A DNA stretch of 64,000 nucleotides from Pseudaminobacter soli (ex Li et al. 2025) (GCF_029892515.1 NZ_JARXVF010000007.1:62001-126000); one strand, 5' to 3'; counted from the first letter of the stretch, positions 42,879-50,997 are shown. The notes: generated from the letters alone by a model not told the origin. A program made the numbers and translations.

Positions 42879-43808
42879 CTACTGCTGCATCATGCGCTGC
42901 TCGTCGCGCTTCTCCGAATAGGTGCTCTTGTCATAGGCCGGCTGGGCCTTGAGCTGATCCCTGGTGAAGTTGGTGTACAGATATTTCGTGCCGCCCTTGT
43001 CGACCATAAAGGCAAGGTTGTCCATGCCGACGGCCACTTCCTTCGAGCCGATGCCGAGGAAGCCGCCGACATCGATGATCACCGCATCGACCTTGCCGTC
43101 GCCAGATAGCACCACGTCACCGATCTTGCCGACATTGGCATCCTCGGAGCCGTAGACGGTGGTGCCGGTCAGCTCTTCGGAGCGGATCTCGCCCACAGGC
43201 ATCCGCGTCAGCTGCGACTTGTCGATCGAGGCCGTTGTCATGGTGTCGGGTTCGCTCGGCGCCTCGGCCGTATTGTCGTGGCCCGGCGCAGCCCGCGCCA
43301 TCGCGCCGCCACCATTCGCCTGCGCCAGGTTGTTGGTAACGGGCGCGCTCGTATCACCGGCGGTGACCGGAGCGACGTCATAGGCACGGCGGTCGAAGTC
43401 GGGCAGCGTCTTCAGCTGGTCTCTGCTTGCGTTGACCACCAGCCACCGTTTGCCGTTCTGCTCGGCCTGGTCAGCGTCACCATAGTTGACGGCGACGTTC
43501 TTCTCGCCAAGGCCAAGGAAGCCGCCGACACCGATGACCAGCGATTCCACGGCGCCGTTCGGTGAAATCACCAGGTCTTTGACCTTGCCGATGTTCTGGG
43601 CATCCTCGCCGGTGCCGTTATAGACGGTCTCGCCGATCAGGTTGCTGGCAAGATGGCCGTCGGCGCGCATGGCGGGCGTGCCTGAAGAATTGTTGTCCTG
43701 GCCCATCGGCGCGGGGTTCGCGGGAGCCGGTGCTGTCGTGTTCTGCGCATAGGCGGCGGTCGTCAGCAGCGTTGCAATGGCGGTCGTAGCCAAGAGGTTG
43801 CGGAACAT
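42879..43808 (-). CDS. Exported protein with two PRC-barrel domains
   Basis: A 309-residue periplasmic or surface protein. A signal peptide (about residues 1-21) is followed by two homologous PRC-barrel units: SNLIGETVYNG...IGKVKDLVISPNGAVESLVIGVGGFLGLGEKNVAV (about 55-110) and GTTVYGSEDANVGKIGDVVLSGDGKVDAVIIDVGGFLGIGSKEVAV (about 213-260). A Gly/Ala-rich linker joins them, and each barrel ends with an RDQLK helix. PRC-barrel proteins in rhizobia are often stress-induced. The EcfG-type promoter at 43900-43924 fits that: its -10 element lies about 90 bases before the start codon. Confidence 0.9.
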   Translation of the reverse strand: MFRNLLATTAIATLLTTAAYAQNTTAPAPANPAPMGQDNNSSGTPAMRADGHLASNLIGETVYNGTGEDAQNIGKVKDLVISPNGAVESLVIGVGGFLGLGEKNVAVNYGDADQAEQNGKRWLVVNASRDQLKTLPDFDRRAYDVAPVTAGDTSAPVTNNLAQANGGGAMARAAPGHDNTAEAPSEPDTMTTASIDKSQLTRMPVGEIRSEELTGTTVYGSEDANVGKIGDVVLSGDGKVDAVIIDVGGFLGIGSKEVAVGMDNLAFMVDKGGTKYLYTNFTRDQLKAQPAYDKSTYSEKRDEQRMMQQ

Positions 43809-43899
43809 GATATTCTCCTTATGCGGGAATTTTGCACTGCCACGTTGCGGTTACACACCGCCGCTGGGAGCTGTTGGGACGTGGCTTTCACGTGTCGAC

Positions 43900-43924
43900 A
43901 ACGTCACGAAAACCTCGTTGTTCC
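43900..43924 (-). promoter_or_regulatory. EcfG-type promoter for the PRC-barrel gene
   Basis: On the minus strand GGAAC, 16 bases, CGTT: the general stress response sigma-factor consensus. Confidence 0.82.
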
Positions 43925-43982
43925 GAAATTTATCGGCCTCGGAACCGCCAGACTTCGTCTGAAAAATTTGTATATGCATTTG

Positions 43983-44007
43983 GGAACCTTTCATCTGCCG
44001 GCACGTT
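43983..44007 (+). promoter_or_regulatory. EcfG-type promoter with no clear gene behind it
   Basis: GGAAC (43983-43987), 16 bases, CGTT (44004-44007) on the plus strand. The next sure gene starts at 44392. A 90-codon frame from GTG 44035 is a weak candidate for what it drives. The rest of the 43809-44391 gap shows no recognisable gene. Confidence 0.72.
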
Positions 44008-44034
44008 GGCGGCGGGAAGTTCGCTCTGGCAGGC

Positions 44035-44304
44035 GTGGACGGCGCTGCTGCCTTCCAGCAGAAATGGAGACCAACGGATGCATTCTGCAGCGGTGATCCG
44101 CCGTGGATAGGGCGTTCCGGGCAGAGCAGAAACCGAGGCGATTTGCGGCTTCGGCCGAAGATCGGTCGCGTGGATGCCAAGCTCATGATGGCGCTGAAGC
44201 GCAAGCCAGATTGCAAACTCGCCCAGCCAGCCAGATTTGCTTTGGCCGATGTCGATCTCCACATGAAGCGCGAAAACGTTCTGCCAACATGGCAGATGTA
44301 TTAA
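44035..44304 (+). CDS. Possible small protein behind an EcfG promoter (weak call)
   Basis: An 89-residue frame opens at GTG 28 bases after the EcfG -10 element. It has no convincing ribosome-binding site, its codon use is less GC-biased at third positions than the neighbours, and no family is recognised. It is rich in Arg, Lys and Pro with no membrane segment. It may instead be a decayed gene or a non-coding RNA region; it is listed only because a strong stress promoter points at it. Confidence 0.28.
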   Translation: MDGAAAFQQKWRPTDAFCSGDPPWIGRSGQSRNRGDLRLRPKIGRVDAKLMMALKRKPDCKLAQPARFALADVDLHMKRENVLPTWQMY

Positions 44305-44391
44305 CTCAAACTAAATTACCCTTTGTAGGAGGGTAGACTTTTGAGGATCAGTGCAGAAACTTAGTGGTGCGGGGGAGCGATTGGGGGAAAA

Positions 44392-45918
44392 GTGCAGCGC
44401 AAATTGAAAGAGGCACAAGGCTTGCCTGCTGACGTCCTGCGCGCTGTGAACGACGATCAGCGGATCGCCGTGCTGCGCGATTTGCAGCTGGCCGACGCGC
44501 CGGCCGACGCCGATTTCGATCGGCTGACCACGCTCGCCGCCGCGCTCATGCAAGCGCCGATCGCCTTCGTCAGCCTGATCGAATCCGATCGCCAGTGGTT
44601 CAAGTCCTGCCTGGGCATCGGCGTCGAAGAGATTCCCATCGGCGTTTCGTTCTGTGCCCATGCCATCGCCGGCGGCGACGAGGTATTCGTGGTGCCGGAT
44701 GCAACCGCCGATCCGCGCTTTGCCGACAATCCGCTGGTCACCGGAAGCCTCAACGTCCGTTTCTATGCCGGCGCGCCGATCATCGTGTCGGGCGAGGCAA
44801 TCGGCACGCTGAGCGTCGTGGACACCAAGCCGCGCCCGACACCCGACGAAAACCGGATCGGCCAGCTGCACTCGCTCGCCGCGCTCGCTGCCAGCCTGTT
44901 CAAGATCAAGGAAGACAATCGCACCGGCCTGGCGGCGCGAGCTGCCCTGGCGCGCGAGGAAAAGCGCCGCGTCGTCGCCGTCGAGGCGGCCTCGTTGGCA
45001 AGCTGGGCCTGGGACCTGCGCACCGACACGATCGAGTGCGACACGCTGTTTCCGGAGCTTCTGGACCTGCCGCCGACGACCCGTCTGTCGGCCCGCCGGA
45101 TCTTCCGCGCCATAGACCGCCGCGACGTCAAGAAGGCGGAGGCCGAGTTCCGTGCCGCGCTCGCCACCGACGAGGAATATATCGGCGAATACCGCGTCGC
45201 CGGCGTGCACCCGACGCGCTGGCTGGCCGCGCGCGGACGCGTCATCGAGCATGACGAGGAGGGCAATCCCCTGCTCATCTTCGGCGTCAATTTCGACATC
45301 AGCGAACGCAAGGCGGCCGAAGAGCGCCAGCACCTGCTGCTGCGCGAGCTCAATCACCGGGTCAAGAACACGCTGGCGACGGTGCAGGCGCTGGCCACGC
45401 AAAGCGTGCGCCACGCGCAGGACCCGGCCGAATTCCTGGTGGCCTTCACCGCCCGGCTGCGCGCGCTTGGCCGGGCGCATGGGCTGCTTTCCGACCACGA
45501 ATGGCGCGGCATCGCGCTGTGCGAGCTGATCAGGCTGGAAGTGCTGCCCTTCGACGAGGCCGAAAACCCGCGCATCCGGGTCAGCGGCGAGCATCTGTTG
45601 CTTTCGCCCGACCAGGCGCTGGGGCTTGGCCTTGTCCTGCACGAGCTTGGCGGCAACGCGCTCCAGCATGGATCGCTATCCAACCCGGACGGTGTCGTCG
45701 ATCTAAGCTGGAGGGTCGAGGGCAACCGCCGCGCGCGGCGGCTGGTCCTGACCTGGGTGGAAAGCGGCGGGCCGCGGGTCGAGCCGCCGCATCGCCAAGG
45801 CTTCGGCTCCATCCTGATCCGGCGAAGCCTATCGAAGATTCTCGCCAGCGAGGTCAGGCACGAATACCTGCCCGAGGGCGTGCGGGCGGAAATCTCGATG
45901 CCGCTGGTGGATTTTTGA
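44392..45918 (+). CDS. HWE-type sensor histidine kinase with GAF and PAS domains
   Basis: A 508-residue soluble kinase. A GAF domain (about 40-175, with FVSLIESDRQWFKSC and SFCAHAI) is followed by a PAS/PAC segment (about 195-305, ending VNFDISERKAAEE). The HWE/HisKA_2 catalytic region has phosphoacceptor His in LLRELNHRVKNTLATVQALA and N-box VLHELGGNALQHG. No transmembrane segment is present. GTG 44392 is preceded by GGGGGA. Located in the stress island, it may feed PhyR as other HWE kinases do; no EcfG promoter is visible directly upstream. Confidence 0.9.
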   Translation: MQRKLKEAQGLPADVLRAVNDDQRIAVLRDLQLADAPADADFDRLTTLAAALMQAPIAFVSLIESDRQWFKSCLGIGVEEIPIGVSFCAHAIAGGDEVFVVPDATADPRFADNPLVTGSLNVRFYAGAPIIVSGEAIGTLSVVDTKPRPTPDENRIGQLHSLAALAASLFKIKEDNRTGLAARAALAREEKRRVVAVEAASLASWAWDLRTDTIECDTLFPELLDLPPTTRLSARRIFRAIDRRDVKKAEAEFRAALATDEEYIGEYRVAGVHPTRWLAARGRVIEHDEEGNPLLIFGVNFDISERKAAEERQHLLLRELNHRVKNTLATVQALATQSVRHAQDPAEFLVAFTARLRALGRAHGLLSDHEWRGIALCELIRLEVLPFDEAENPRIRVSGEHLLLSPDQALGLGLVLHELGGNALQHGSLSNPDGVVDLSWRVEGNRRARRLVLTWVESGGPRVEPPHRQGFGSILIRRSLSKILASEVRHEYLPEGVRAEISMPLVDF

Positions 45919-45943
45919 ACTGACGGGAACGGCCCCTGAATTT

Positions 45944-46153
45944 GGGTACGTCCTTCGAGGCTCCCCTTCGGCAGGCTCAGGGTCGCACCTCAGGATGAGG
46001 AACGCAGGCGCCAGCCCTCTTCATTCTGAACTGCTGGTGCCAAGCGCGAGCCTCGCCCTTCCGCAAGCTCAGGATCGCGTCTGGGGTCAGGACCGTCGGC
46101 GCCAACCTCCCTCATCCTGAGGAGGCGCGAAGCGCCGTCTCGAAGGACGCACC
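45944..46153. repeat. Intergenic palindromic repeat, copy 2 (longer, composite)
   Basis: The left end GGTACGTCCTTCGAGG and right end CTCGAAGGACGCACC mirror copy 1 at 29074-29167. The inside has further units such as GCACCTCAGGATGAGG and CCTCATCCTGAGGAGG, making a nested inverted structure of about 210 bases. It lies between the convergent kinase gene and the gene at 46198-46671. Confidence 0.85.
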
Positions 46154-46197
46154 AAAACAACAGCAGGATAGAACTTGGAGCCGTAGGCAGCAGGCCG

Positions 46198-46671
46198 TCA
46201 GCCCTCGCCGCCTTCCTCATCCGACACGTCTGGCTTGGTGGCCTTGTTCTCGCGGTAGATGGCATAGGCAACCGCCGCCAGCGCGGCGCCCAGCCCCGCC
46301 TTGCTGCTCAGCAAGGACGGTACCGCATTGAGACCCGCGGCAATGGCGAGATTGGTCATTTCCTTATTGCGCTGACGGATCTCGCGCTCACGGCGGCGAT
46401 CCAGCACCAGTCTGTAGATGATGAGGATGAGGCCGGCCAGAACCAGAAACCCGATGCCGAAACCCAGCGAGGCTTCCAATGCTCCGTAGCGCCGTGCCGT
46501 CCAGATGTAGCCGGCGCCGATCAGGAAACCGACGCCGCACAAAGCGGCAGCTGCGGCCAGCAGATAGGCGATCGCCGTCTGGCGCGCGCGGCGCGCCGCA
46601 ACCATTGCCTCCCCCGAAGCGAAGTTTGCCAGCAGCGTGGCCAGCGTGTTCGCCCCCCCCGCGCCGCTCAA
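46198..46671 (-). CDS. Membrane protein, phage-holin-like superfamily (HoX-type)
   Basis: A 157-residue membrane protein with two strong hydrophobic helices near 30-55 (AYLLAAAAALCGVGFLIGAGYIW) and 67-90 (GFGIGFLVLAGLILIIYRLVL), a charged stretch RRREREIRQRNKE, and a third weaker helix. Such proteins are often annotated as phage holin family but occur in chromosomes beside ElaB/YqjD-type genes, as here. It overlaps the upstream gene by 4 bases and shares its EcfG promoter. Confidence 0.8.
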   Translation of the reverse strand: MSGAGGANTLATLLANFASGEAMVAARRARQTAIAYLLAAAAALCGVGFLIGAGYIWTARRYGALEASLGFGIGFLVLAGLILIIYRLVLDRRREREIRQRNKEMTNLAIAAGLNAVPSLLSSKAGLGAALAAVAYAIYRENKATKPDVSDEEGGEG

Positions 46672-47003
46672 CGGCGTGACATCATGGCAAAGAGGAAACC
46701 GATACCGGCGGCGATGGCCAGCGAGGTGACGGGCTTTTCACGGACGGCGGTCAGGATCTGTTCCTCGAGGTCCTTGGCATTGCTGCGCAGCCCTTCCATG
46801 GCTGCCTCGCTCTGGACCTTCAGCTGCTCCACGCCTTCCTTGGCGGCGCGCCGCGCCGTGCGATAGGAGTGTTCGCCAGTGACGTTGAGCTGCTCCGTCA
46901 GCCTGGCGATGTCGGCCCGCAACTGGCGGATATCGGCATCGAGATCAGGGCTGGCGCCGCCGTCGTTGCCGGTCTTGCTGGATTTGCCTGTTGCTGCTGG
47001 CAT
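46668..47003 (-). CDS. ElaB/YqjD/DUF883-family membrane-anchored protein
   Basis: A 111-residue protein: a polar coiled-coil stretch (DIRQLRADIARLTEQL onward, about 25-85) is followed by a single C-terminal membrane segment (PVTSLAIAAGIGFLFAMM) and RR. This is the ElaB/YqjD layout; those proteins tether ribosomes to the membrane in stationary phase. It is first in a two-gene unit with the holin-like gene, and an EcfG promoter ends 33 bases upstream of the ATG. Confidence 0.88.
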   Translation of the reverse strand: MPAATGKSSKTGNDGGASPDLDADIRQLRADIARLTEQLNVTGEHSYRTARRAAKEGVEQLKVQSEAAMEGLRSNAKDLEEQILTAVREKPVTSLAIAAGIGFLFAMMSRR

Positions 47004-47035
47004 AGTTCAACTCCTCAAGTTCTCGTTGGCCTGCA

Positions 47036-47060
47036 AACGTTTCATACCCTGCGAGGTTCC
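47036..47060 (-). promoter_or_regulatory. EcfG-type promoter for the DUF883 / holin-like operon
   Basis: On the minus strand GGAAC, 16 bases, CGTT, with the -10 element 33 bases before the start codon at 47003. Confidence 0.85.
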
Positions 47061-47163
47061 CCGAGGAAGTTCCGCAGCGATATTAAGTATATATGCCATT
47101 TCTAAATGACAGGCCCGGCGTTTGTCGCCATGGTCTACGAATATTCCAAAATGGGTGATTTGA

Positions 47164-47553
47164 GTGTCCGATATACTCGCCGGCATGCGAATCCTGCTAC
47201 TTGAAGACGAGTTCCTGATCGCCATGGATGTCGAGCAGCTTTGCCGCGACAATGGCGCCAGGGATGTCGTGATCGTCAAGGATCTGGACGAGATCGAACA
47301 GGATACGGTCGCGGCGAATTTCGACGCGGCGATCCTCGATATCATGGTGAGCGGTATTTCGACACTCAGCTTTGCGCGCCGTATCCGCGCACAGCGCCTG
47401 CCCTTCATCTTCGCGTCCGGCTACACGGACATGGATGAGGTGTTTCAGGCCTTTCCCGGCATCCCGGTGGTCGACAAGCCCTATTCGGGCGGGGATCTCA
47501 TGGAGGCGCTCGCCATTGCGATCAGCCGTCTCAGTGGCTCAGGCCGCGTTTGA
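47164..47553 (+). CDS. Single-domain response regulator (receiver only)
   Basis: A 129-residue receiver domain with no output domain. Acidic pair E14/D15 (LLEDEFLIAMD), phosphoacceptor D59 (AAILDIMVSG), switch Ser in FASGYTD, and conserved Lys in VVDKPYSG. The N-terminal sequence (EDEFLIAMDVEQL) is close to the receiver of PhyR. The start is GTG 47164; ATG 47185 is possible. It converges with ecfG, overlapping it by 15 bases. Single receivers near ecfG in alphaproteobacteria often modulate the stress kinases, which is the likely role. Confidence 0.88.
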   Translation: MSDILAGMRILLLEDEFLIAMDVEQLCRDNGARDVVIVKDLDEIEQDTVAANFDAAILDIMVSGISTLSFARRIRAQRLPFIFASGYTDMDEVFQAFPGIPVVDKPYSGGDLMEALAIAISRLSGSGRV

Positions 47554-48087
47554 CCCGGTCACCTGCGCCGAGATCGCATCGGGGCCATATTCGGACTCGC
47601 CGGAAATCTTCAAAATCTCCTGAAGCCTGTTGCGCGCACGGCTGACGCGGCTCTTGATCGTGCCGACGGCGCAGCCGCAGATTTCGGCTGCCTCCTCATA
47701 GGAAAAGCCCGACGCGCCGATAAGGATGATCGCCTCGCGCTGGTCCTGCGGCAGCTGCTCAAGCGCGCCGCGGAAATCCTCGAGATCGAGCAGGCCATGC
47801 TGGGCGGGATGCACGGCCAGGCGCTCGGTCATCACACCGTCGCTGTCCTGCACCTCGCGGCCGCGCTTGCGCATCTGCGAGTAGAACTCGTTGCGGAGGA
47901 TGGTGAAGAGCCAGGCCTTGAGGTTGGTTCCCATCTGGAAACTCTCATGCTTGTCCCAGGCCTTGACCAGCGTTTCCTGGACGAGGTCGTCCGCCTTGTC
48001 GGCATTTTGCGTCAAGGACACGGCAAAGGCCCGCAGATTGGGGATAGCTGCGAGCAGGTCGTTCTTGAACGCGGTAGAAACAGCCAT
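47539..48087 (-). CDS. ecfG: General stress response sigma factor EcfG (ECF15 type)
   Basis: A 182-residue ECF sigma factor with region 2 (LTQNADKADDLVQETLVKAW, about 26-45) and region 4 (LPQDQREAIILIGASGFSYEEAAEICGCAVGTIKSRVSRARNRL). It directs RNA polymerase to GGAAC-N16-CGTT promoters, eight of which are seen in the next 8 kb. It is held by NepR and released when phosphorylated PhyR takes NepR away. ATG 48087 follows GGAGGGATG, and the ribosome site overlaps the nepR stop. An upstream extension of the frame lies inside nepR. Confidence 0.95.
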   Translation of the reverse strand: MAVSTAFKNDLLAAIPNLRAFAVSLTQNADKADDLVQETLVKAWDKHESFQMGTNLKAWLFTILRNEFYSQMRKRGREVQDSDGVMTERLAVHPAQHGLLDLEDFRGALEQLPQDQREAIILIGASGFSYEEAAEICGCAVGTIKSRVSRARNRLQEILKISGESEYGPDAISAQVTGSNAA

Positions 48088-48091
48088 GCAG

Positions 48092-48292
48092 TCATCCCTC
48101 CTTCTTCTGAAGAGGCTCAGCCTGCTCCAGTTGCGATAGCAACTGACTAAAGCGCTCCGGCACGTCGTCGGAGAGCAGCTCGTCATAATATTGCTTAAGT
48201 TTGCGGCCAATTTCTGAATTCGAGCCGAGGGGATCGCTTGCCCCCTGGCGGCGCGAAGCTGCGGGTTCGACGCCGGCGTTCTGTCTGGTCAT
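48092..48292 (-). CDS. nepR: Anti-sigma factor NepR
   Basis: A 66-residue protein with the NepR core IGRKLKQYYDELLSDDVPERFSQLLSQLEQAE, two helices that clamp EcfG or bind the sigma-like domain of PhyR. ATG 48292 gives the usual length; an earlier in-frame start at 48334 would fall in the promoter region. It is co-transcribed with ecfG from a divergent EcfG promoter, giving feedback on the stress response. Confidence 0.93.
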   Translation of the reverse strand: MTRQNAGVEPAASRRQGASDPLGSNSEIGRKLKQYYDELLSDDVPERFSQLLSQLEQAEPLQKKEG

Positions 48293-48387
48293 TCTGAGAT
48301 GTCGTCCTGTTTTACCCGTTTGGGCGGCTCGCAAAGCCTGAATCTAGGCAAACGAAAACCACCCCCACGTCGCCCAATCTGCATCTA

Positions 48388-48412
48388 AACGCAGCAACAA
48401 GGAATTGGTTCC
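48388..48412 (-). promoter_or_regulatory. EcfG-type promoter for nepR-ecfG
   Basis: On the minus strand GGAAC, 16 bases, CGTT, about 95 bases before nepR. It is back to back with the phyR promoter at 48423. Confidence 0.9.
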
Positions 48413-48422
48413 ATTTTTGGCA

Positions 48423-48447
48423 GGAACTTTTTCAGCGGCACCGCGTT
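48423..48447 (+). promoter_or_regulatory. EcfG-type promoter for phyR
   Basis: GGAAC (48423-48427), 16 bases, CGTT (48444-48447), 61 bases before phyR. Confidence 0.9.
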
Positions 48448-48507
48448 GAAGGAGTTGGTGTTTCAAACTATCAATTCCAAGTCGCCATGCGAGGGAAGCA
48501 TCCTACC

Positions 48508-49302
48508 ATGAGTCTATCCGCAACAATCGCCCCTCATCTGCCCTACCTGCGGCGTTTCTCACGCGCGGTCTCCGGATCGCAGCAAAGCGGCGATGCGCTG
48601 GTGGCGGCCGTACTCGAGGCGATCATTGCTGATGTCAGCATTTTCCCCGAAGCCTCCAGCGAACGCATCGCGCTCTACAAGGTCTTTGCCAAGCTCTTCA
48701 CCTCGGTCGCCATCCGCGTGCCGCAGGAAGAGGCCGAGTCCCCGTGGGAGCAGCGCGCCGCGGCCAATCTGACGGCACTGTCGCCGGTGCCGCGCCAGGC
48801 CTTCCTGCTGGTGACGGTGGAAGGCTTCAGCAATGCTGAGGCCGCCGAGATCCTCGGCGTCACTGAGGAAGAATTCCTTGATCTCCTCTCGCAGGCCAGC
48901 AACGAGATCTCGCGCCAGGTTGCCACCGACATCCTGATCATCGAGGACGAGCCGCTGATCGCCATGGACATCGAGGAAATGGTCGAAAGCCTGGGCCACC
49001 GCGTCGTCGGCACGGCACGCACCCACACCGAGGCGATCGCCATGTTTGGCCGCACCCGGCCCAAGATGATCCTGGCCGACATCCAGCTTGCCGACGGAAG
49101 CTCCGGTATCGACGCCGTCAACGAGATCCTCTCTTCGTCCTCGGTACCGGTCATCTTCATCACAGCATTCCCGGAGCGCCTGCTCACCGGCGAACGGCCC
49201 GAGCCGGCCTTCCTGGTGACCAAGCCGTTCAACCCTGAAATGGTCAAGGCATTGATCAGTCAGGCACTTTTCTTCGACAGGCAGGCCAGGGCCGCCGCCT
49301 GA
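48508..49302 (+). CDS. phyR: General stress response regulator PhyR
   Basis: A 264-residue anti-anti-sigma factor. Residues 1-130 mimic an ECF sigma factor (IAPHLPYLRRFSRAV at the start; LSPVPRQAFLLVTVEGFSNAEAAEILG). Residues 140-260 are a receiver with E146/D147, phosphoacceptor D191 (ILADIQLADGSSG) and K239 (LVTKPF). After phosphorylation it binds NepR and frees EcfG. ATG 48508 gives the standard PhyR N-terminus; an ATG at 48487 is in frame. It is divergent from nepR-ecfG with its own EcfG promoter. Confidence 0.95.
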   Translation: MSLSATIAPHLPYLRRFSRAVSGSQQSGDALVAAVLEAIIADVSIFPEASSERIALYKVFAKLFTSVAIRVPQEEAESPWEQRAAANLTALSPVPRQAFLLVTVEGFSNAEAAEILGVTEEEFLDLLSQASNEISRQVATDILIIEDEPLIAMDIEEMVESLGHRVVGTARTHTEAIAMFGRTRPKMILADIQLADGSSGIDAVNEILSSSSVPVIFITAFPERLLTGERPEPAFLVTKPFNPEMVKALISQALFFDRQARAAA

Positions 49303-49328
49303 CCGGATTAGTCCGGCGCATTCGGAAA

Positions 49329-49353
49329 GGTCGTCGCCCGCGGCGGCCTTTTT
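49329..49353 (+). terminator. Rho-independent terminator after phyR
   Basis: GC-rich hairpin with arms GGTCGTCGC / GCGGCGGCC (two G-T pairs, very short loop), followed by five T. Confidence 0.75.
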
Positions 49354-49373
49354 CTTTGACCAAGGCGGCTTCT

Positions 49374-49398
49374 GGAACAAAAGCTGCGCTTCAACGTT
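49374..49398 (+). promoter_or_regulatory. EcfG-type promoter for the DUF1328 gene
   Basis: GGAAC (49374-49378), 16 bases, CGTT (49395-49398), 30 bases before the ATG at 49428. Confidence 0.87.
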
Positions 49399-49427
49399 TC
49401 CCAGCAACGAAATAGGGAGAAGAATAA

Positions 49428-49595
49428 ATGCTTTATTGGGCTTTGGTATTTCTAGTTGTGGCCATCATCGCCGGCGCACTCGGCTTTGGCGGCATTGCCG
49501 GCACTTCGGCCGGCCTCGCACAGATTTTGTTTTTCATTTTCTTGGCATTCCTTGTGATTTCGCTGATCGCCGGCCTCGTTCGCCGAGCGCAGTGA
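49428..49595 (+). CDS. Small membrane protein, DUF1328 (YtjA-like)
   Basis: A 55-residue protein with two hydrophobic helices ([19 protein letters not shown] and [20 protein letters not shown]) joined by a Gly-rich turn, ending VRRAQ. This matches the DUF1328 family of short inner-membrane proteins of unknown function. Ribosome site GGGAGAAG stands about 8 bases upstream. The EcfG promoter 30 bases before it makes it a probable member of the stress regulon. Confidence 0.9.
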   Translation: MLYWALVFLVVAIIAGALGFGGIAGTSAGLAQILFFIFLAFLVISLIAGLVRRAQ

Positions 49596-49730
49596 CGTGT
49601 AAATTCGAAAAAGGTGACATAATGCCGGAAGCCGTCCTGAGTCGGCTTCTTGGCGACCGCCGGATCAGCCTTTAAGGGCGCGGCGGAAGACCAGCGGCGG
49701 ACGCCGCATGAAGGTGCAGGGTATCTAGCG

Positions 49731-49755
49731 GGAACCCATCACAGATTGAATCGTT
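49731..49755 (+). promoter_or_regulatory. EcfG-type promoter for the HWE kinase gene
   Basis: GGAAC (49731-49735), 16 bases, CGTT (49752-49755), 30 bases before the ATG at 49786. Confidence 0.85.
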
Positions 49756-49785
49756 CAACCTGCGCGTGGGGATAAATGTTGAACG

Positions 49786-50832
49786 ATGACAACGACAGCT
49801 GGCGGGCACGAACACACTAAGGGCGGCTCAAGCACCGTCGTGGCCACGCGTGGCGGCGGCACCCACGATATCGGCCGCAGCCTCATCCGCGCCCTGCGCA
49901 ACACCGGCATCTCCGTCGTCTACCAGGATCGCGACCTGCGCGTCTTGTGGACGCAGAACCTGCCCGCAGCCTGGGCATCGGGCGACGTCATCGGCAAGAC
50001 CGACAGCGATTTCCTCCCGCCCGCGCAGGCCGAGCAGTTGCGGGCGGCCAAGATGGCGGTCTTCGACACTGGCCAGCCGGAAAGCCTGGAAATCCACCTC
50101 CCCCACAATGACGGCACGCGCTGGTTCGACGTCTGGATCGATGCTGACAGGGACCCCGAGGAATCCTCGCGGGGCATCATCACCACCGCCATCGACATCA
50201 CCGAGAAGAAGCGCCGCGAGCAGACGCTGAAGGCGCTGCTGCGCGAGCTCAGCCACCGGTCGAAGAACCTCTTGGCAATCATCCAGAGCATCGCCACCCA
50301 GACCGGCCGTTATTCCGGCTCGATCGACACGTTCCTGTCGCGCTTCCGCGGCCGGCTACAGTCGCTGGCCTCGTCGCAGGATCTCGTCACTTCGTCCAAC
50401 TGGCGCGGTGCCGACCTGCGCGAACTGGTGGTCAGCCAGGTCGGGCGCTACAGCAGCGACGCCAGGCGGGCGGTGGTGTTCGAGGGCGAAAACCCCTACC
50501 TCAATCCGAATGCCGCCATCCATATCGGGCTCGCGCTGCACGAGCTTGCCGTCAATTCGGTCAACTACGGCGCGCTTTCGCGCGACGGTGGATCCGTCAC
50601 CGTCGCGGCCAACCTCATCCCGCAAGGCGACGACGACCAGGCGGCCCTGTCGCTGACCTGGACAGAAGCCATCGGCCACGCCGTCCGCACGCCGAACGAA
50701 AAGCGCTTCGGCAGCGTTGCGCTGGAGCGCGTGGTCCCGACCTCGCTCAACGGCACGGCCAGCGTGAGCTTCGACAACGACATGCTGCGCTACGAGCTGG
50801 TGATCCCCGGCGACAGCTTCGAGCTCGAATAG
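49786..50832 (+). CDS. HWE-type sensor histidine kinase with a PAS domain (PhyK-like candidate)
   Basis: A 348-residue soluble kinase. A PAS domain (about 35-140, ending TTAIDITEKKRREQ) precedes the HWE region with phosphoacceptor His157 in LLRELSHRSKNLLAIIQSIATQ, and N-box LALHELAVNSVNYGALS. The final ATP-lid part is short. Placed within 500 bases of phyR and under an EcfG promoter, it is the best candidate in the window for the kinase that phosphorylates PhyR, but this is inference from position. Confidence 0.9.
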   Translation: MTTTAGGHEHTKGGSSTVVATRGGGTHDIGRSLIRALRNTGISVVYQDRDLRVLWTQNLPAAWASGDVIGKTDSDFLPPAQAEQLRAAKMAVFDTGQPESLEIHLPHNDGTRWFDVWIDADRDPEESSRGIITTAIDITEKKRREQTLKALLRELSHRSKNLLAIIQSIATQTGRYSGSIDTFLSRFRGRLQSLASSQDLVTSSNWRGADLRELVVSQVGRYSSDARRAVVFEGENPYLNPNAAIHIGLALHELAVNSVNYGALSRDGGSVTVAANLIPQGDDDQAALSLTWTEAIGHAVRTPNEKRFGSVALERVVPTSLNGTASVSFDNDMLRYELVIPGDSFELE

Positions 50833-50836
50833 TTTG

Positions 50837-50887
50837 GAGCATTTTGCAGCCAGACTGGATTGTCTGGCGCCGCACAAATGCGGCTAG
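50837..50887. repeat. Short intergenic repeat, copy 1
   Basis: It begins GAGCATTTTGCAGCCA and contains a small hairpin (CCAGACTGGATTGTCTGG). It is repeated in the same orientation at 51381-51427 on the other side of the 51045-51371 gene. A related GC-poor tail with GCTCTAGG extends to about 50942. Confidence 0.75.
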
Positions 50888-50997
50888 GAAAACAGGTAGA
50901 GCAGCGGAATTGCATTCGTCAGAATGACCGTTGCTCTAGGCTCCTCCGAGTAGTTCCCCCGCGCCTCAAAATAGTTCTTGCCTTCCCCAAGAATCGT

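Noticed and set aside
46198-46671. Prophage holin
   Set aside because: No other phage gene nearby; the gene is in a stress operon with an ElaB/YqjD-type partner.
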